Shown piece after piece: positions 10,401 to 22,424 of a stretch of 64,000 nucleotides of DNA. Under the pieces are notes generated by a model. It was not told the origin of the DNA and did no database searches. It saw only the letters and a program-made list of their open reading frames with translations. Location of the stretch: contig NC_051072.1 in the NCBI RefSeq assembly GCF_004664715.2, positions 40,357,142 through 40,421,141 on the forward strand, read 5' to 3'. The position numbers and the translations under genes were made by a program. Position 1 is the stretch's first letter; each line of letters starts with the position of its first letter. This DNA comes from Peromyscus leucopus. Taxonomy: Eukaryota > Chordata > Mammalia > Rodentia > Cricetidae.

Positions 10401-12463
10401 AGACCAACACCAAAGGCCTTTTCAAAGGTCAGCCAGCCACTCTGGATGCTAAAACAGAAGCATCACTGAGTCCAGGAGCTCGAGAGCAGCCTGGGCAATG
10501 CAGAGAAGCATTGTCTGGAGAATAAATGTTCAAGATACTGAAGAATACAGGAGTGCTTTTAAAACCACTATCATTCTTTTTCTTTTCTTTTCTTCCCCCG
10601 CCCCCACACCTTTTTTTACAAACTAGAGCACATAGCATTTGGGAAAGAGGGTAAACCAGGGCTTGGGTGGGGGTGAGGGATTTTTTTTTTAATTTTTGGT
10701 TTTTGGAATATTATAAAGCTAGTTAGTAAACAAGTGTCAAAAAAACCCACAAACACTTATTTGCACACACAGGGGGAAAATGTTTTTAAATTATTTCCAG
10801 CAATTATAAACTATAAACATTTTATAAAATTATTTTATGTTCTTACAAGAATGCAATGAAACATTTAATTAGTTCTTGTAAACCAGATCTTTGTTAACTG
10901 ACTACTCGTAATCTACTGGACTTAGAAGCCCGATTGGAAATGATAACAAGTGACTAATTAAAAAAAAATGCTTACTGGAAAGATGCAGACACAAATGTGG
11001 ACACACAAATCTGTGATTATGAAGTCCTCCCATAAACAAAATAAAATCAATCCCTAGCACGCCCCGGACCGACAGCTCAAGTGGTGAGGGTGATGGAGTC
11101 TGAGTTCCTCAACATGGGACTTAGCTCCAGGAGACGTTTCGCGAGCAGGATGCTACGTTTATTATCTGAAACCAAATGCCCACGATGACGCCACAGCCTC
11201 GATGTAGTCTCACACCTTCAGAAACCATCGCCTCCAAATACAGTCCACGTTTCTTCCAAGCCCTTTATGCTTCTGTCAGCAATTCTCTTCATGTTACTAT
11301 GGCTTCCTACTGCCTGGCCATCCCATCATTCCATCAAGGAATGTTTGTTTCTCTAAATAACCAACCAGCTGTCAAAGTCGGAGGCCCAAAACGAAGCCCC
11401 TGGTCTGTCCAAGGTCTCTTTCTGGCAAGAGAGGTTCACTTTAAACAAACATCCTGTCTTGAGTTCTCATTTGTACCGAAACCTAATTCAGAGTGGAGTG
11501 AGAAGGTTTGACCATCATTACTGGTTCATAAGGAGTGGATGTCTCTGGTCCAGGTCTCCCAATGCTACTGCTTAGCACAGGAAATGAAAAGACATCAGAC
11601 ATACACAAAAGTAAAATAAAAATAAAAAATCCCAAACCATAAATTGATTACTGGTAAAATGGGCCAAAGCATATCAACATGGTGGTCTTGTCACCTGCAG
11701 AATGTCAATGTTTAGGAAAGGAGTTGCCTTCAACACTGTGTGGTCACTCTCAGAGGACCCAACAATGACGACAGAGGACCCTGGGTACCCTAGTTTCTCA
11801 CCCACCTGAGCTTAGTGTGACCTTGTCACAGCAGCTTGCTTGCTTCAGGTACAGCCACTGCCAACAGAGGTGGGCTGCTAAGGAAGAGGCTCCAGCAGCT
11901 CACACTGGCTTAGAACTTGGCATCATACAGAGCTCATCCATTAGCCCATCCAAAAAACACTAGTGCATACCAAACACTCTGCCATCTGCTCATTTCACAA
12001 CGATCACTTGTCTTATGAAGCTGCTTTTCCTACCATTGCATTGCCCCGCATCATAAGAAACAGGCTGGAAGGAGAAGCCAGTGATGGCCTCCAACAGTCT
12101 TCTATGTTCCAGGGAGGAAGCTTCATTCCAACTAAGAGTCAATGTTATGACATTCCTGAAAAGAGATGGGGTAGTACGGGTCTCACACAGCTCAGGTTTG
12201 ACTGTGTCTCCACAACTCAGATCCTGCTGCCTCAAGATAGGACTTTGTGGGCAAATAACTTAATGTTCACATCACCAGAATGATGTGCCTCAGTGGTTCA
12301 CGTTACTTCAAGCAGTGTGAGCTGCTGTCAGAAAAGGAGAGTGCATGAAAAATGCCACAACTCAGCTTGATAAGGTTACTTGGAGCATATAAAGAGAAAA
12401 ATCATGACAGGTGGAAAAATTAGCATAAAATTAGGCTAGAACTGTGGATACAAGATGCCTTGC
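10401..12463. other. unassigned intergenic sequence
   Basis: Contains a weak 7SL-like fragment at about 10460-10500 ('gagtccaggagctcgagagc') and poly(T)/A-rich patches. Frames at 11176-11511 (111 codons) and 11963-12283 are unsupported: no domain, no splice context, no recognised homologue. Confidence 0.5.
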
Positions 12464-12827
12464 TGCTGTGGGATGTTCTGTATGCTGTAAATATGTTGCT
12501 CTGATTGGTTAATAAAGTGCTGATTGACCAGTAGCCAGGCTGGAAGTATAGGTGGAACAAAGAGAGGAGAATTCAGGAAACAGGAAGGCTGAGTCAGGAG
12601 ATGCTGCCAGCCGCTGCCATGAGAAGCAGATGTTAAGATACTGGTAAGCCACGAGTCACATGGCAAGGTATAGATTTATAGAAATGGGTTAATTTAAGAT
12701 ATAAGAACTAGACAGCAAGAAGCCTGAGCCATTAGGCCAAACAGTTTAAATAATATAAGCGCGTGTGTGTTTATTTGAGTCTGAGTGGCTGCCGGCCTGG
12801 GCAGGACTAGAGATAACTCCAGCCACA
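12464..12827 (+). mobile_element. solo LTR, same family as 9401, with perfect TSD
   Basis: A 364-bp LTR beginning TGCTGTGGGATG and ending CCAGCCACA, flanked by the 6-bp direct repeat CCTTGC (12458-12463 and 12828-12833). Internal text 'attggttaataaagtgctga' carries an AATAAA-type signal. 'gaaatgggttaatttaagat' is shared with the copies at 9401 and 39889. No internal proviral sequence remains, so it formed by LTR-LTR recombination. Confidence 0.92.
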
Positions 12828-12833
12828 CCTTGC

Positions 12834-13627
12834 AATAGTCAAGGTGGGTGGGTTGGTCCAGCAAAATGTCTGCAACATCATACAAGCAAATTTTCTTTTA
12901 TTGAAGTGTTTCTGGAGCATTTGTTATGATGGGCACTACACTGTTAAGTGTTTTGGAACCCTTAGCTGGGGAAGAAATCATCTTTACTGATCATTTCCCT
13001 GTGAAGTGTAGTAGCTTAAACAGGTGGAAAGTACCAAGATCCTTGCTGGCTGTGGAAGTAGCAGCAGAGTGTGGCCTCCCAGCAATGTGGGATGGTGTTC
13101 ACTGGTGGCATCTGGCTCATGTGGTTGGTGTTTGTCCTACTTCTGCAATGCCACAGAGAAGGGAGGGCTTCAGAACACAGAATGGCTTCACAGCAATCAC
13201 ACAAACAATTCTGATGCTCAGGCCATTGACATGCACCTCAGATTCCAGTGAAGGCTGTGCCTATTTGTATTTAAGGCTAAATGCTGAAGGTACATGTTTC
13301 CAATACAGAACAAACTCTTAACAAAAACCACGTGTCTCCCTGTACCCCAATTTTTTAAGAGTTAGTGCATTATTGGCCATGTCTCTACAGTTCCAGAAGA
13401 TACCGTTGTTGAAAATGTCTGGAACTGTCTGACTCTACAGGAAAAAAGTCTAGGACCCATTGGTGGGTTGGGGTGGATTAGACTTGTTTTTTCAGTTTCT
13501 TGTGGATGTTGGGCATTGTGCAGACATGCACACAGCTGGAACAGATGCCTGCCTGGTGACATCACCTGTCTGCTTCCTAAGCCTGCGAGGTTGGGGGAGA
13601 GGTTTGCCAGAGTTTGTCTGCCTCTGG

Positions 13628-13630
<3 letters not shown>
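12834..13630. other. unassigned intergenic sequence
   Basis: No repeat that I can name. The 131-codon plus-strand frame at 12926-13321 has no recognised domain and overlaps frames in other phases. The block ends at a 25-base A tract. Confidence 0.5.

Positions 13631-13632
<2 letters not shown>

Positions 13633-13657
<25 letters not shown>
13633..13657. repeat. poly(A) tract
   Basis: About 25 consecutive A, followed by AT-rich sequence. Confidence 0.95.
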
Positions 13658-13658
<1 letters not shown>

Positions 13659-13689
13659 TCAGAAGGCAGAATGGAACGGATACATTACC

Positions 13690-14090
13690 AATAGTACGTT
13701 TCTGAGTTTTCTTGTTAAAAAAATATTCTTAAAAAAGTTTACAAAAGATAATAATATGGCCAATGTGTTACATAAAATAACTTTCTGTGTATAAATTATT
13801 CCTAAAAAAGAAAAACCTCTTTATATTTTTTCAAAAAAAAATCAATAGATGAGAAAATTCAATGTTTTTGTATATTCTGTCATAAGAATCTATTCTTGTT
13901 ACTGTGACATGCTCGAGATTCTTTACATTATGAAAAAAAAATTTTGTCTATTTTAAATGGCTGAAGCCAAAGCCATTTGAGTTTCTTTTACTCTGCTTTT
14001 TTATAGTAGTTAAAGTACCACATGGGTTAAGTTAAATAAAAGAATTCTGTATGCACAAAAAAATTTAAAAAAGAATAAATGTTCAAGCAG
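13690..14090 (+). other. AT-rich, 3' UTR-like block, possible retrocopy
   Basis: Very AT-rich sequence with many short A runs, ending with 'aagttaaataaaagaattct' and an A-rich tail at 14056-14080. This resembles the end of an mRNA (AATAAA followed by A residues) and could be a processed fragment of a 3' UTR. I do not recognise the source and see no target duplication, so this is tentative. Confidence 0.25.
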
Positions 14091-15885
14091 AAACCCAGGT
14101 TTAATTTCTTTAGTTATGCAATCAATAAACATCAGCAAGAAAGCTGATGTCATATGCTAGGCTTCCTCTGTGACTCTCATCATTAAGATCTCAGGTGATG
14201 TAGCTTTCAGCCACAAGAGTCTGTTTTAAAAATCTCTGCCAACAATTTGCTTGGATCTTTTACTAGCTGCTAAGTCTACCAGACCTGAACTTAAAATATA
14301 GACACATAGATATTGGTATCCACAGCTATAGATACACTAGAACCATGAGATCTCAGGGAGCCAGACAGTGTGTTACCCTATACAAATATTTTCAGCAGCC
14401 AACAGTCTTGCTGTCTTAATAAATTAACACTGAGTTTTTTTCTCACCAGGCCTCTTCAAAGGTCATGCATGAGTCCCTTGTGGAAACAGTGAGTAAAAGG
14501 CCTCTACATTCCCATGTTGGATTTGTCTGCAGCGTTCAAAATAAAAACAGCTCAATTCAAGATGCCAATTGCAGTTTACTTACTTCCATGAAAACAATCT
14601 TTAGGTCCCTTTTTTTAAATAAAGCTTTATTTGTTTGGCTAAACATAGAGCAATAGCACATACCACTCCAGAAGACTTTCTTGTTATGACTGGTGGAGGA
14701 ACGCTGGCAGCAGTCTGTAGCTGGTGATGGGTGGAGGAAGGGAGAAGCTGTCCTTCCATTCTCTAGAAAAAGTTCTAAATGCTGTCCATTTCCTCATTGG
14801 AGCAGAAAAACCAAGAGACGTGCTGTGAGCTGAAGAGAACTAACCAAAGCTGGTTTTGCTTTGGAAAAATGCCCAGGTGGTAACACTTGATGGAGAGCAT
14901 AATTTGCTCAAGACAATCAGTTGAAACAAACAATTTGCTCAACAATCTCCAAAGTGGAATCTGCAATATTATTGTGGGGATTTTAAACAAAATCTTAGAT
15001 TCGCTAGAAAATGGTGACATTTATGTAACAAAACAGATATGCACTAAACAACCTGAGTGGCATTTGATTGGCTTAGCATCCCAGCATTCCCACTTTCTTT
15101 CCTTGAACTGGAAGGCAGAATGTGACGTTAGCAAACACTGCAACCTAAAGCCCATGAATCCTTCTTACTCTGCTGAACTAATGAATGTATCTGCAACCTC
15201 TGCAGATGGCATCTTTGCTCTTCAAAAATCCAATAGTCCCATAACAAAAACAGAAGTAACATGAAAAACCCAGGACAACGTAACTCCTCCCAAAATGACC
15301 AATCCCAAAGAAGGGCCAGATTTGTTGGTTTAGTGTTTCTGGTATCTGTGTGTTCGGGGAGTGTCTGGATTGGTGCTTGGTGTTCCTCGTTTGGTTGTAC
15401 TTGGCTCATCTGTGTTCTGTTTGAGCTGAGGTATGGAGACCCATGGTGATGGATTGTAGCTGGGATAGTTCGGTGATGCTGGATGAGCTAGGAGTGGAAT
15501 CCCTTCTGACTTCACAAACCTTCACAAAACTCAGGAATTCCGATGGTGTGTGTGCTGGCACAGAGTTCGGAATGTCCCACATCCTCTGATCTCATGAGCC
15601 GTGTTGTGTTTATTACAATGGCTGAATGTGCCTGTCACTATGTGTTATCATATATTCTGACCACACAGCGCAGTGGGTATATTAACCAATAGTTGGATCC
15701 ACAGGATGAACAAGCCATGATATTGCCACAGTTCTACCATCCTCCTAAACTGATATTCCTACAATCACTGTTGCTGCTCACATGCCCCATGATTAAATAT
15801 CTCAAGGCAAATGATTTCACTCTTGTGTTTATATCCTCTGATTGGTGCTCAACGTATTAAAAATAAAACTAAGACTCCTCCCTTA
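14091..15885. other. unassigned intergenic sequence
   Basis: No recognisable repeat over most of the block. The plus-strand frame 14890-15264 (124 codons from ATG) is uninterrupted but has no domain and no clear homologue, and I treat it as chance. An exon-like interval at 14450-14488 is described under findings. Confidence 0.5.
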
Positions 15886-16020
15886 AAAAAATCCAAAAAT
15901 CCTGCCTTGACTTCCTTTGATGATGGACTGTAAGGAAGTGTAAGGAAACAAACCCTTCCCTCCCCAAGTTGCTTTGGATTGCGGTGTTCTACCACATCAA
16001 TGGAAAGCTGAACAAGACAA
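15886..16020 (+). mobile_element. MT/ORR-type ERVL-MaLR LTR fragment
   Basis: 'gatgatggactgtaaggaag', 'aaacccttccctccccaagt' and 'tgctttggattgcggtgttc' reproduce the 3' part of a common rodent MaLR LTR. The family name is from memory; the left end is not defined. Confidence 0.65.
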
Positions 16021-16528
16021 CATTCAACAAGGAAACAATGGCTAAGATCTGTCAAAGAACCGCCAACGTTAAATACCAAAACTCAAATCATCTCATCAAA
16101 AAATGGACCGGTAAACTGAATACACACTTCTCCAAGGATGAAACACAATAGCCTGTAACTTTGCAAAGGAACCAATACTGAAATGCTAATGAGGGAGAGA
16201 TGAGGAAGACTAGAAACTTGTAAGCACAGCGGGTGAAATGTAAACTGATGCTACATCACCTGCCACGTTGGGTATCGGTGTTGGGTATCCGTGTTGGGGG
16301 TCCCAGAGAAAACTGAGAACTGCTACATGCTTCAGCTACAGCTCTCCAACACAGGCCCCAGAGGATTCTAAGCCAGCAAACTACACAGATATTTGTACAT
16401 CCATGTTTACTACTATTATACTCACAGTAGGTAGAACACAGAACCAGTCCTAGATGTCTTTCAACATATAAATGCATAAAGAAAATGTGGTGTGTGTATA
16501 TATACACTGGAATTTGATTGCATTGCAC
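16021..16528 (+). mobile_element. old L1 ORF2 fragment
   Basis: Diverged L1 ORF2 C-terminal region: 'aaaaaatggaccggtaaact', 'cagaaccagtcctagatgtc', 'taaagaaaatgtggtgtgtg'. The order matches other L1 copies here. It is cut by the LTR at 16529. Confidence 0.7.
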
Positions 16529-16988
16529 TGTTGTAGAATATTATTTTTAAGGTGTGTTACTTTTGTTTATGTTGCATTTGTTTAACTGTGCATTTGTTTA
16601 ATCTGTGAAGCTGTTTTATGGTACCTGTCTAAAACAATTGGTGGGCTAATAAATAGCAAGGCAGGAGAAAGAATAGGTGGGGCTGGCAGGCAGACAGAAT
16701 AAATAGGAGAAATCTGGGGGAAGAGAAGGAAGAAGGAGCCAGAGAAGGAGGAGGACTCCAGGGGCCAGCCACCCAGCAAGCCACGGAGTAATAGTAAGAT
16801 TTACAGAAGTTAGAGAACGGGAAAAGCTCAGAGGCAAGACATCGATGGGTTAATTTAGGTTAAGAAAAGCTGATAAGAGACTAAGCCAAGCTAAGGGCAG
16901 GTATTCGCAATTAAGACTAAGCCTCCGTATGTGATTTATTTGGGAGCTGAGTGGTGGGCCCCCCAAAAAAGAGCAAAAACAAACAACA
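16529..16988 (+). mobile_element. solo LTR, ERV family distinct from the others
   Basis: 460-bp element starting TGTTGTAGAATA and ending AACAAACAACA, flanked by TTGCAC (16523-16528) and TTGAAC (16989-16994), a 6-bp duplication with one mismatch. Inside are 'ttatgttgcatttgtttaac', 'ggctaataaatagcaaggca' and 'gggctggcaggcagacagaa', which I associate with a rodent ERV2 (BglII-like) LTR. The family name is tentative. Confidence 0.75.
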
Positions 16989-16994
16989 TTGAAC

Positions 16995-17058
16995 TCTATA
17001 GAGTAAGTTCCAGCCAAGACTACAAAGAAACTCTGTCTCAAAAAACCAAAAAAATGGC
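16995..17058 (+). mobile_element. B1 3' fragment
   Basis: 'tagagtaagttccagccaag' and 'actctgtctcaaaaaacc' match the last third of B1. Confidence 0.6.
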
Positions 17059-17374
17059 TGGATTGTATAGGGAAGGGCAGCTGTGGGAAGGATAGCCCAG
17101 CCCCTGGGCTGGAGAAGTTTAGGGTAAGAGGCAGATTATTCCAGACATACTCTCTAACAGGTAGGGACTGAGGGATGCTGGGAGAACCTGGAAGCTAGGT
17201 CCACTTTGACACGTTAAAGAGGCAACTCAGCCAGCCATTTGTCCCGGGTTGGAGACCTAACGTAGACAAGAAGCAACAGTTCCCACATGATAAGCCTCTC
17301 CTTATCCCATATTCAAGGAAAGGAGATTACATGGAGCATTAAACATCAGGAATGGCCAGAGCAAAGGCTTAGAA

Positions 17375-17480
17375 AGTACAGGTGCTACTCCCAACCTGAG
17401 TTCTTCAATCCCCAAGACCCAGGTGGTGGAAAGATAGCACTGATTCCTGCAAGCTATCCTCTGATCCACATGAACCAACA

Positions 17481-17546
<66 letters not shown>

Positions 17547-17560
17547 AATTGTTTTCAAAA
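17375..17560 (+). mobile_element. B2/B3 SINE with (CA)n tail
   Basis: 'caatccccaagacccaggtg', then 'tgattcctgcaagctatcct' and 'ctgatccacatgaac' are B2/B3-type phrases. The tail runs into about 29 CA dinucleotides (17482-17540). Confidence 0.75.
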
Positions 17561-17564
17561 TTAA

Positions 17565-17880
17565 GTATCAAAAAATAAGGACTACTGGAATAGTTCAGAT
17601 ACAGAAAAGAAAACCAAAAAGTCATTGTTTGCTGATATGTAGGAAATGTAGAAAATCAAAGACATCACACTAAATACTTAGAATTAGTAAGAAAGTACAG
17701 CAAGGTCACCAATCACAACAGTCAGTAAACAAAACTCAGCTTTTTAATCCATACAAAAGAAAGAAAGCGTCAAGACATTTATAACAGAATCAAAACAAAT
17801 GTTCAAACTAACATTTTTCAAAGTATTAAATACTTAGAAACAAAACACATAAACCTTATTAAAAAAAATCAAACATTTTC
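17565..17880 (+). mobile_element. old L1 ORF2 fragment
   Basis: A-rich plus-strand sequence with L1-like phrases ('ctaaatacttagaattagta', 'aactcagctttttaatccat'). Heavily diverged; assignment from overall resemblance only. Confidence 0.45.
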
Positions 17881-17899
17881 ATGTATCAAGAATTGATGG

Positions 17900-18300
17900 A
17901 GGGGAGGGCTCGTGACTCTTTGCTATCAGCGTCATTTCATGCCTCTGCTACTGTGATAAACACCACGACCAAAAACAGTTTGGGGAGGAAAAGGTTCACT
18001 TACACTGCCTGGGAACAGTCCACCGGGAAGGGAAGTCAAGGCAGGAACTCAAGGCAGGAACTGACACAGAGACCACAGAGGTGTGCTGCATACTGGCTTT
18101 CTTCCAGTGGCTTGTTCTATTTGCTTTCTTATACAACCACCTGCTGGGGAGGGGACACCTACAGTGAGCTGGGCCCTGCCACATCAATTGTCAATCAAGA
18201 AAATGCCCCCACAAGAAAATTTGTTGGATCAAATCCTCAACTGAAGTTCCTCTTCCCAGGTAAGTCTAGATTATACCCAGCTGACAAAACCTAACGAGCA
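17900..18300 (-). mobile_element. MT-type ERVL-MaLR LTR
   Basis: Contains 'ctgtgataaacaccacgacc', 'agtttggggaggaaaaggtt', 'aggcaggaactcaaggcagg' and 'gagctgggccctgccacatc', in the order of a common rodent MaLR LTR read in antisense. The family is inferred from memory and the ends are approximate. Confidence 0.7.
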
Positions 18301-19126
18301 CAGTTATAAATATAGTAATAGTCACCAAACTGACTTATAGGTTCAATAATCTAAGTCATAGTATGTATACTTATATAAATGAGTAGTTAATATTTTTACA
18401 AAAATGTAAAAGCTAAAAATATATGGGGAAAATGTACAGCTATATTAAAATCAGAGTGAAACCATCACCAGACACCAGTATTTACCTACACATTGACAAT
18501 TCAAACCCAACAAGGCAAGCTTTGGTGAAAATGCTAAGTGAAAGAAACTCACACACACTAACAATGCATGTGTTCATTGGAATAACCACTTGGGAAAATT
18601 GTTGCTACTCGGCATCAGTTGTAGACTTGGTTTATGGTGCTTACCTAAGAATTTACACGTTTCAAGAAATGAGCCTAAGACAGAAAGGGAAGGAAGCAGT
18701 CACACACACTTCCAGATGCAGCAGACAAAGGGGTTCTCCACCAGGGGGCAAGACAGAGCAGAACCCAGAACTGTGATTCAACAAAATGTCTAAGAAGGCT
18801 GAAAGTCTGAAAATCCCCTTCCTATTAAATGTTTGGAACAGTTCTCACACCAACAGGGACACTTCTCCCTTTTTAAGTGGGCAAATCTCTGCTGACCACA
18901 GAAGATACTCTGCCACAAGAAAACGGGATCTCAAGGGGAAGAGAACAAAGTCAGTTTAGGCAATTACTCTCACAAGTATTGCAGATGCTCCACTATTTTG
19001 CAGAAGAAACAAAGGAGAGAGAAGGGAGGGGAGGAAGAGGAAAAAGGTGGAGGAGGGAAGGAGGGAGAGACAGAGACAGACAGAGAGACAGACATGGAGG
19101 TGGGGGCACTCTCTTGAAACCAATAC
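18301..19126. other. unassigned sequence with purine-rich block
   Basis: No named repeat except a GA-rich block at about 19010-19100, which passes into short CAGA repeats. Plus-strand frames of 117 and 141 codons overlap this low-complexity block and are not supported. Confidence 0.5.
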
Positions 19127-19142
19127 AAAAAACCTCACTCAC

Positions 19143-19683
19143 AGATTCTAGATATAAAATAAAGAACAATCAGACCACAACCCATAGAACCATAGAGGCT
19201 ATATATATAGCATGGAGGTCCCTAGGACGACTGTGGCTTATAATAAATTTCGGTTTTACTCAATTAATGAAAAAAAATAACCAAATGAATGAAAACACAT
19301 GAACTATGAACCAAAGGCTGAGGGACCCCCAGCTGGATCAGGCCCTCTGAATAGGTGAGACAGTTGATTGGCTTGATCAGTTTGGGAGGCAACTAGGCAG
19401 TGGGACCAAGTCCTGTGCTCATTGCATGAGTTGGCTGCTTGAAACCTGGAGCTTATGCAGGGACACTTGGCTCAGTCTGGGAGGAAGGGACTGGACCTGC
19501 CTGGACTGAGTCTACCAGGTTGATCGCAGTCCTCGGGGAGGATTTACCCTGGAGGAGGTGGGAATGAGGGGTGGGCTGGGGGAAGGGAAGGGGGTGGGAG
19601 GGGGGAGAGTAGGGGAACCCATGGCTGATATGTAGAACTGAATGGTATTGTAAAATAAAATAAAATAAAATAAAAAATAAATT
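19143..19683 (+). mobile_element. 5'-truncated L1 insertion with TSD
   Basis: L1 3' UTR from 'agattctagatataaaataa' to a tail of AAAATAAAATAAAATAA. The flanking direct repeat AAAAACCTCACTCAC (about 19128-19142 and 19688-19702) is a target duplication. The insertion lies about 100 bases beyond the probable Depdc1b poly(A) site. Confidence 0.9.
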
Positions 19684-19789
19684 AAAAAAAAAACCTCACT
19701 CACTTTCTGATAACAGAGTGATGTAAAAATATTGGCAAAGGCATTTGAGGAGGCTCCATAACTTACCTTAAAAGAAAAACATTAGGCAT

Positions 19790-20609
19790 AATATTAAAAA
19801 AACTCAGTATTTATTTACATTTCATTTACTTTCAAAAGGATGAACAAGCTAAAAAAATACATTCATAAAGGAACTAATTTCATCTTACCCATTGATACCT
19901 TTCATAAAACCAAACAAAGATTTAATTTAGATTTACAGGGAACCCAAAGAATCCATCAGCTCCACCTTCCATCTTTAGCTAAGACTGGAATTACATGACT
20001 GTGGGCAGATGCAGATCTACTCCACACCTAGGCGTATGCGGACTGATGAGATGGGCAGCCGAAGAGCCAGTGCGGGTGACTCTCACAGCACCTGGAAATC
20101 TGGAATAAGAGGCACAGCCATCACGATGAGAGACATTAGGGACTTTCGCACAATAACAACAACAAGAAAACGGGATTTACACAGAAGAAGTCACACAATT
20201 GGCAACCACATCAATGCCACCACAGTAACAGCACCCAGTGGTGTTCTTATTCAAGTATGTACAGCATCCTTAGGCTTGGGTTTCACAGAGGTGTCAGTGA
20301 CTAGAAAGCACACACGAGAACTTTACACACTATGGAAAAGAACAAACAGAAGGAGGGAACACTTTACCATTCGATTCGGTAACAACCCAAGCTTGTTACA
20401 CCACCACTACACACCTGGTTTGCAATCATTCACTGATTTGCACATCTCTAAAAACAGCATTGAGATTTATAAAAATACTGGCAACGGCTCAACGTTTTGA
20501 GAGCCAAATAATCTGACGAATTCTCCGAAACTCCATATTTCAGTAGTTTATACCTCAACTGACTCAAAACTGTCTCTACCACTGAGGTCTCTAAAGCTCC
20601 GTCACTGAA
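19790..20609 (-). other. Depdc1b: Depdc1b 3' UTR (extent inferred)
   Basis: Sequence directly downstream of the TGA stop, about 820 bases, free of SINEs and L1, in contrast to the L1 that begins just beyond it. The distal end is set by the AATAAA-type signal at 19810-19815. An ATTAAA at 19921-19926 could give a shorter end. The 163-codon plus-strand frame at 20009-20500 is antisense to this UTR and not a gene. Confidence 0.6.
19810..19815 (-). terminator. Depdc1b: probable poly(A) signal AATAAA of Depdc1b
   Basis: TTTATT on the plus strand, that is AATAAA on the transcript strand, about 800 bases after the stop. Downstream lies a T-rich stretch (AATGTTTTTCTTTT), as is usual after a cleavage site. 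No transcript evidence is available here. Confidence 0.5.
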
Positions 20610-20771
20610 TCACATCCGGAAACTTCTCGTTCTCTGAAATGGCTGGAAAGGCCTCCGCAGCGCCCACATGAACAGCTGTGGTTTGGGCTTGGGTTTTTCA
20701 GGGAAGAGAAGTGCTTCACTTTCTGGTGTAGGAAATCGCTCCTGGTAGACTTCAGGGTAAGATTTCTGAAA
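20610..20771 (-). CDS. Depdc1b: Depdc1b last coding exon (residues 477-529, stop)
   Basis: Encodes the C-terminal 53 residues, beginning [17 protein letters not shown] and ending [13 protein letters not shown] before TGA (20610-20612). The acceptor is TTTAG at 20772-20776 and the exon starts in phase 0, continuing KKKKLKQ of the previous exon. The tail is basic and proline-rich, with a KPKPKP segment, and carries no known domain. The RTRSFRM end is a conserved signature of the protein. Relative to the human protein as I recall it, changes are few (for example LFMWALRRP for LLMWALKKP), which argues for constraint. Confidence 0.97.
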   Translation of the reverse strand, partial: FQKSYPEVYQERFPTPESEALLFPEKPKPKPQLFMWALRRPFQPFQRTRSFRM

Positions 20772-21825
20772 CTAAACAGAAGTCCAACATCAGTCAAAAA
20801 AAAGACACAGAAGAGCCACAAAAATTGTACAATCAAATTGCAAGAGTTCTTGATCCCTGCTTTCCTTGACTTTTGTTAAATTATTTGATGCTGGTGCCCA
20901 CAGCTCTACCTCATCTTTCCTTTGATCCAGTATTCAGATGAAATTGTCCTTGTAATCAAATCCCTCAAAATGCTCTCACTGTCAACTCTATCTAGACCTC
21001 GCTGTTAATACCAGTCACAAGTAAGTCTGAATTGAAAATAACTTTGTTCTATACAATTAGAAAAGTCTGGCCCAACCATTTTTACGATCCCTCTGCTTCT
21101 CCAACTCAGCTTGGTCAGCTTCTACCCAACAAAGAGAAGAAAGAACATGGTATTATCCATGGAATATTTAAAGGAAGGTAATGTATTCTTCCTTCAATAT
21201 TCACCACTCAACACTTCTCCAGCATCAGCAGAAGAAAAATGAGAATGAAGTCCAGAACCTCGATATTCAGGGAATAATCCTGTGTAAATTGTGTCCAGGA
21301 ATCCAGCTGTGCAGTAAAGTACAAAAACCCGGAGTGGCAAGGCACCACTTCTAATGCCAGCACCCCGCAGACAGAGATGAGGGGATAGCTAGGTCAAGGC
21401 TGGCCTGGGCTAGAGTGAGACTCTGTCTGAAAAAATAAAAAACAACCAAAAAGAGGACTAAATACTGTTCACCTGCGTGAAGAGCAGTCTTTAAGGATGG
21501 CCAAGTGCACACAAGACAGGGATGGGAAAAGTCCTCCTAGTGCCGTGCTTTGAATACGTGGCTCCCACCTGGGGCATGACTTTGGGAAGTCCTAAAAACT
21601 GGGAGGCTGAGCCTGGCTGGTGGAAGGGAACCACTGGAGGGTCCTTGCAGGTCTCTTACCCTACCCATTCCCATGGATGCTCTCTGGCCCACAGTGACAT
21701 GAACAGCCTCTAGACATGCTCCTGCTGCCACACCCAAATTGCTGCATCATCCCTTACCTGACACAGTGAATATATCTTCTGATACTTGCAGCCAATGAAA
21801 CCTTACCCACCCCTTAAGTTGTTTC
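20772..21825 (-). other. Depdc1b: last intron of Depdc1b, distal part
   Basis: Intronic sequence between the last coding exon and the tandem arrays. A diverged B1-like SINE lies at about 21330-21445 on the plus strand ('ggctagagtgagactctgtc'-type end). Nothing else can be named. Confidence 0.7.
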
Positions 21826-21827
21826 TA

Positions 21828-22281
21828 TCAGTGATGCGGTGAAGTAATGCAGTGAAGTGATGATGATGATGCAATGAAGAAATGTAGTAAAGTGATGATG
21901 CACTGAAATGATGATGATGCAGTGAAGTGATGATGATATAGTGATGATGCAGTGAGTGATGATGAGTGATGTGATGCAGGTGATGATATAGTGATGATGC
22001 AGTGAAGTGATGCACTGAAGTGATATGATGATGATGATGCAGTGAAGTGATGATATGCAATAAGTATGATCAGTGAATGCACTGAAGTGATGATGATGCA
22101 GTGAAGTGATGATGCAGTGAAGTGATGATGATGCAATGAAGTGATGATGCAGTGAAGTTATGCACTGAAGTGATGATGATGCAGTGAAGTGGTGATGCGT
22201 GAAGTGATGATGATGCAATGAAGTGATGATGCAGTGAAGTTATGCACTGAAGTGATGATGATGCAGTGAAGTGATGAAGTG
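21828..22281. repeat. GATGATGCAGTGAAGT minisatellite
   Basis: About 450 bases built from variants of GATGATGCAGTGAAGTGAT and GATGATGCACTGAAGT, with local insertions and deletions such as GATGATATAGT and a duplicated pair of units near 22130-22260. The degenerate units make long His/Ser-rich frames on the minus strand (HHHHFTASS), which are artefacts. Confidence 0.95.
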
Positions 22282-22424
22282 CACCCTTTCTGAATGAAAA
22301 CCATTCTCTAGGACCCTCACTGTGTTGCCTCACTCAAGAGGAACTGTGTTTGGCTGGATGGAACACTTAGTGGGGTCCGAGACAAGAAACCACACTGATA
22401 TTGCCTATCTAAAAATAAGAGTTT

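Noticed and set aside
9999..10425. Poly-alanine / poly-arginine frames across the GCC repeat
   Set aside because: Both are translations of (GCC)17 in a B1 element; no gene context.
14890..15264. 124-codon plus-strand frame as a new gene
   Set aside because: No domain, no splice or poly(A) context, no recognised homologue; one such frame is expected by chance in a window of this size.
20009..20500. 163-codon plus-strand frame overlapping the 3' end of Depdc1b
   Set aside because: It is antisense to the 3' UTR; the peptide is T/R/S-rich without domain, and nothing suggests a promoter.
21803..22333. Histidine/serine-rich minus-strand frames
   Set aside because: Produced by the GATGATGCAGTGAAGT array; all phases give similar low-complexity peptides.
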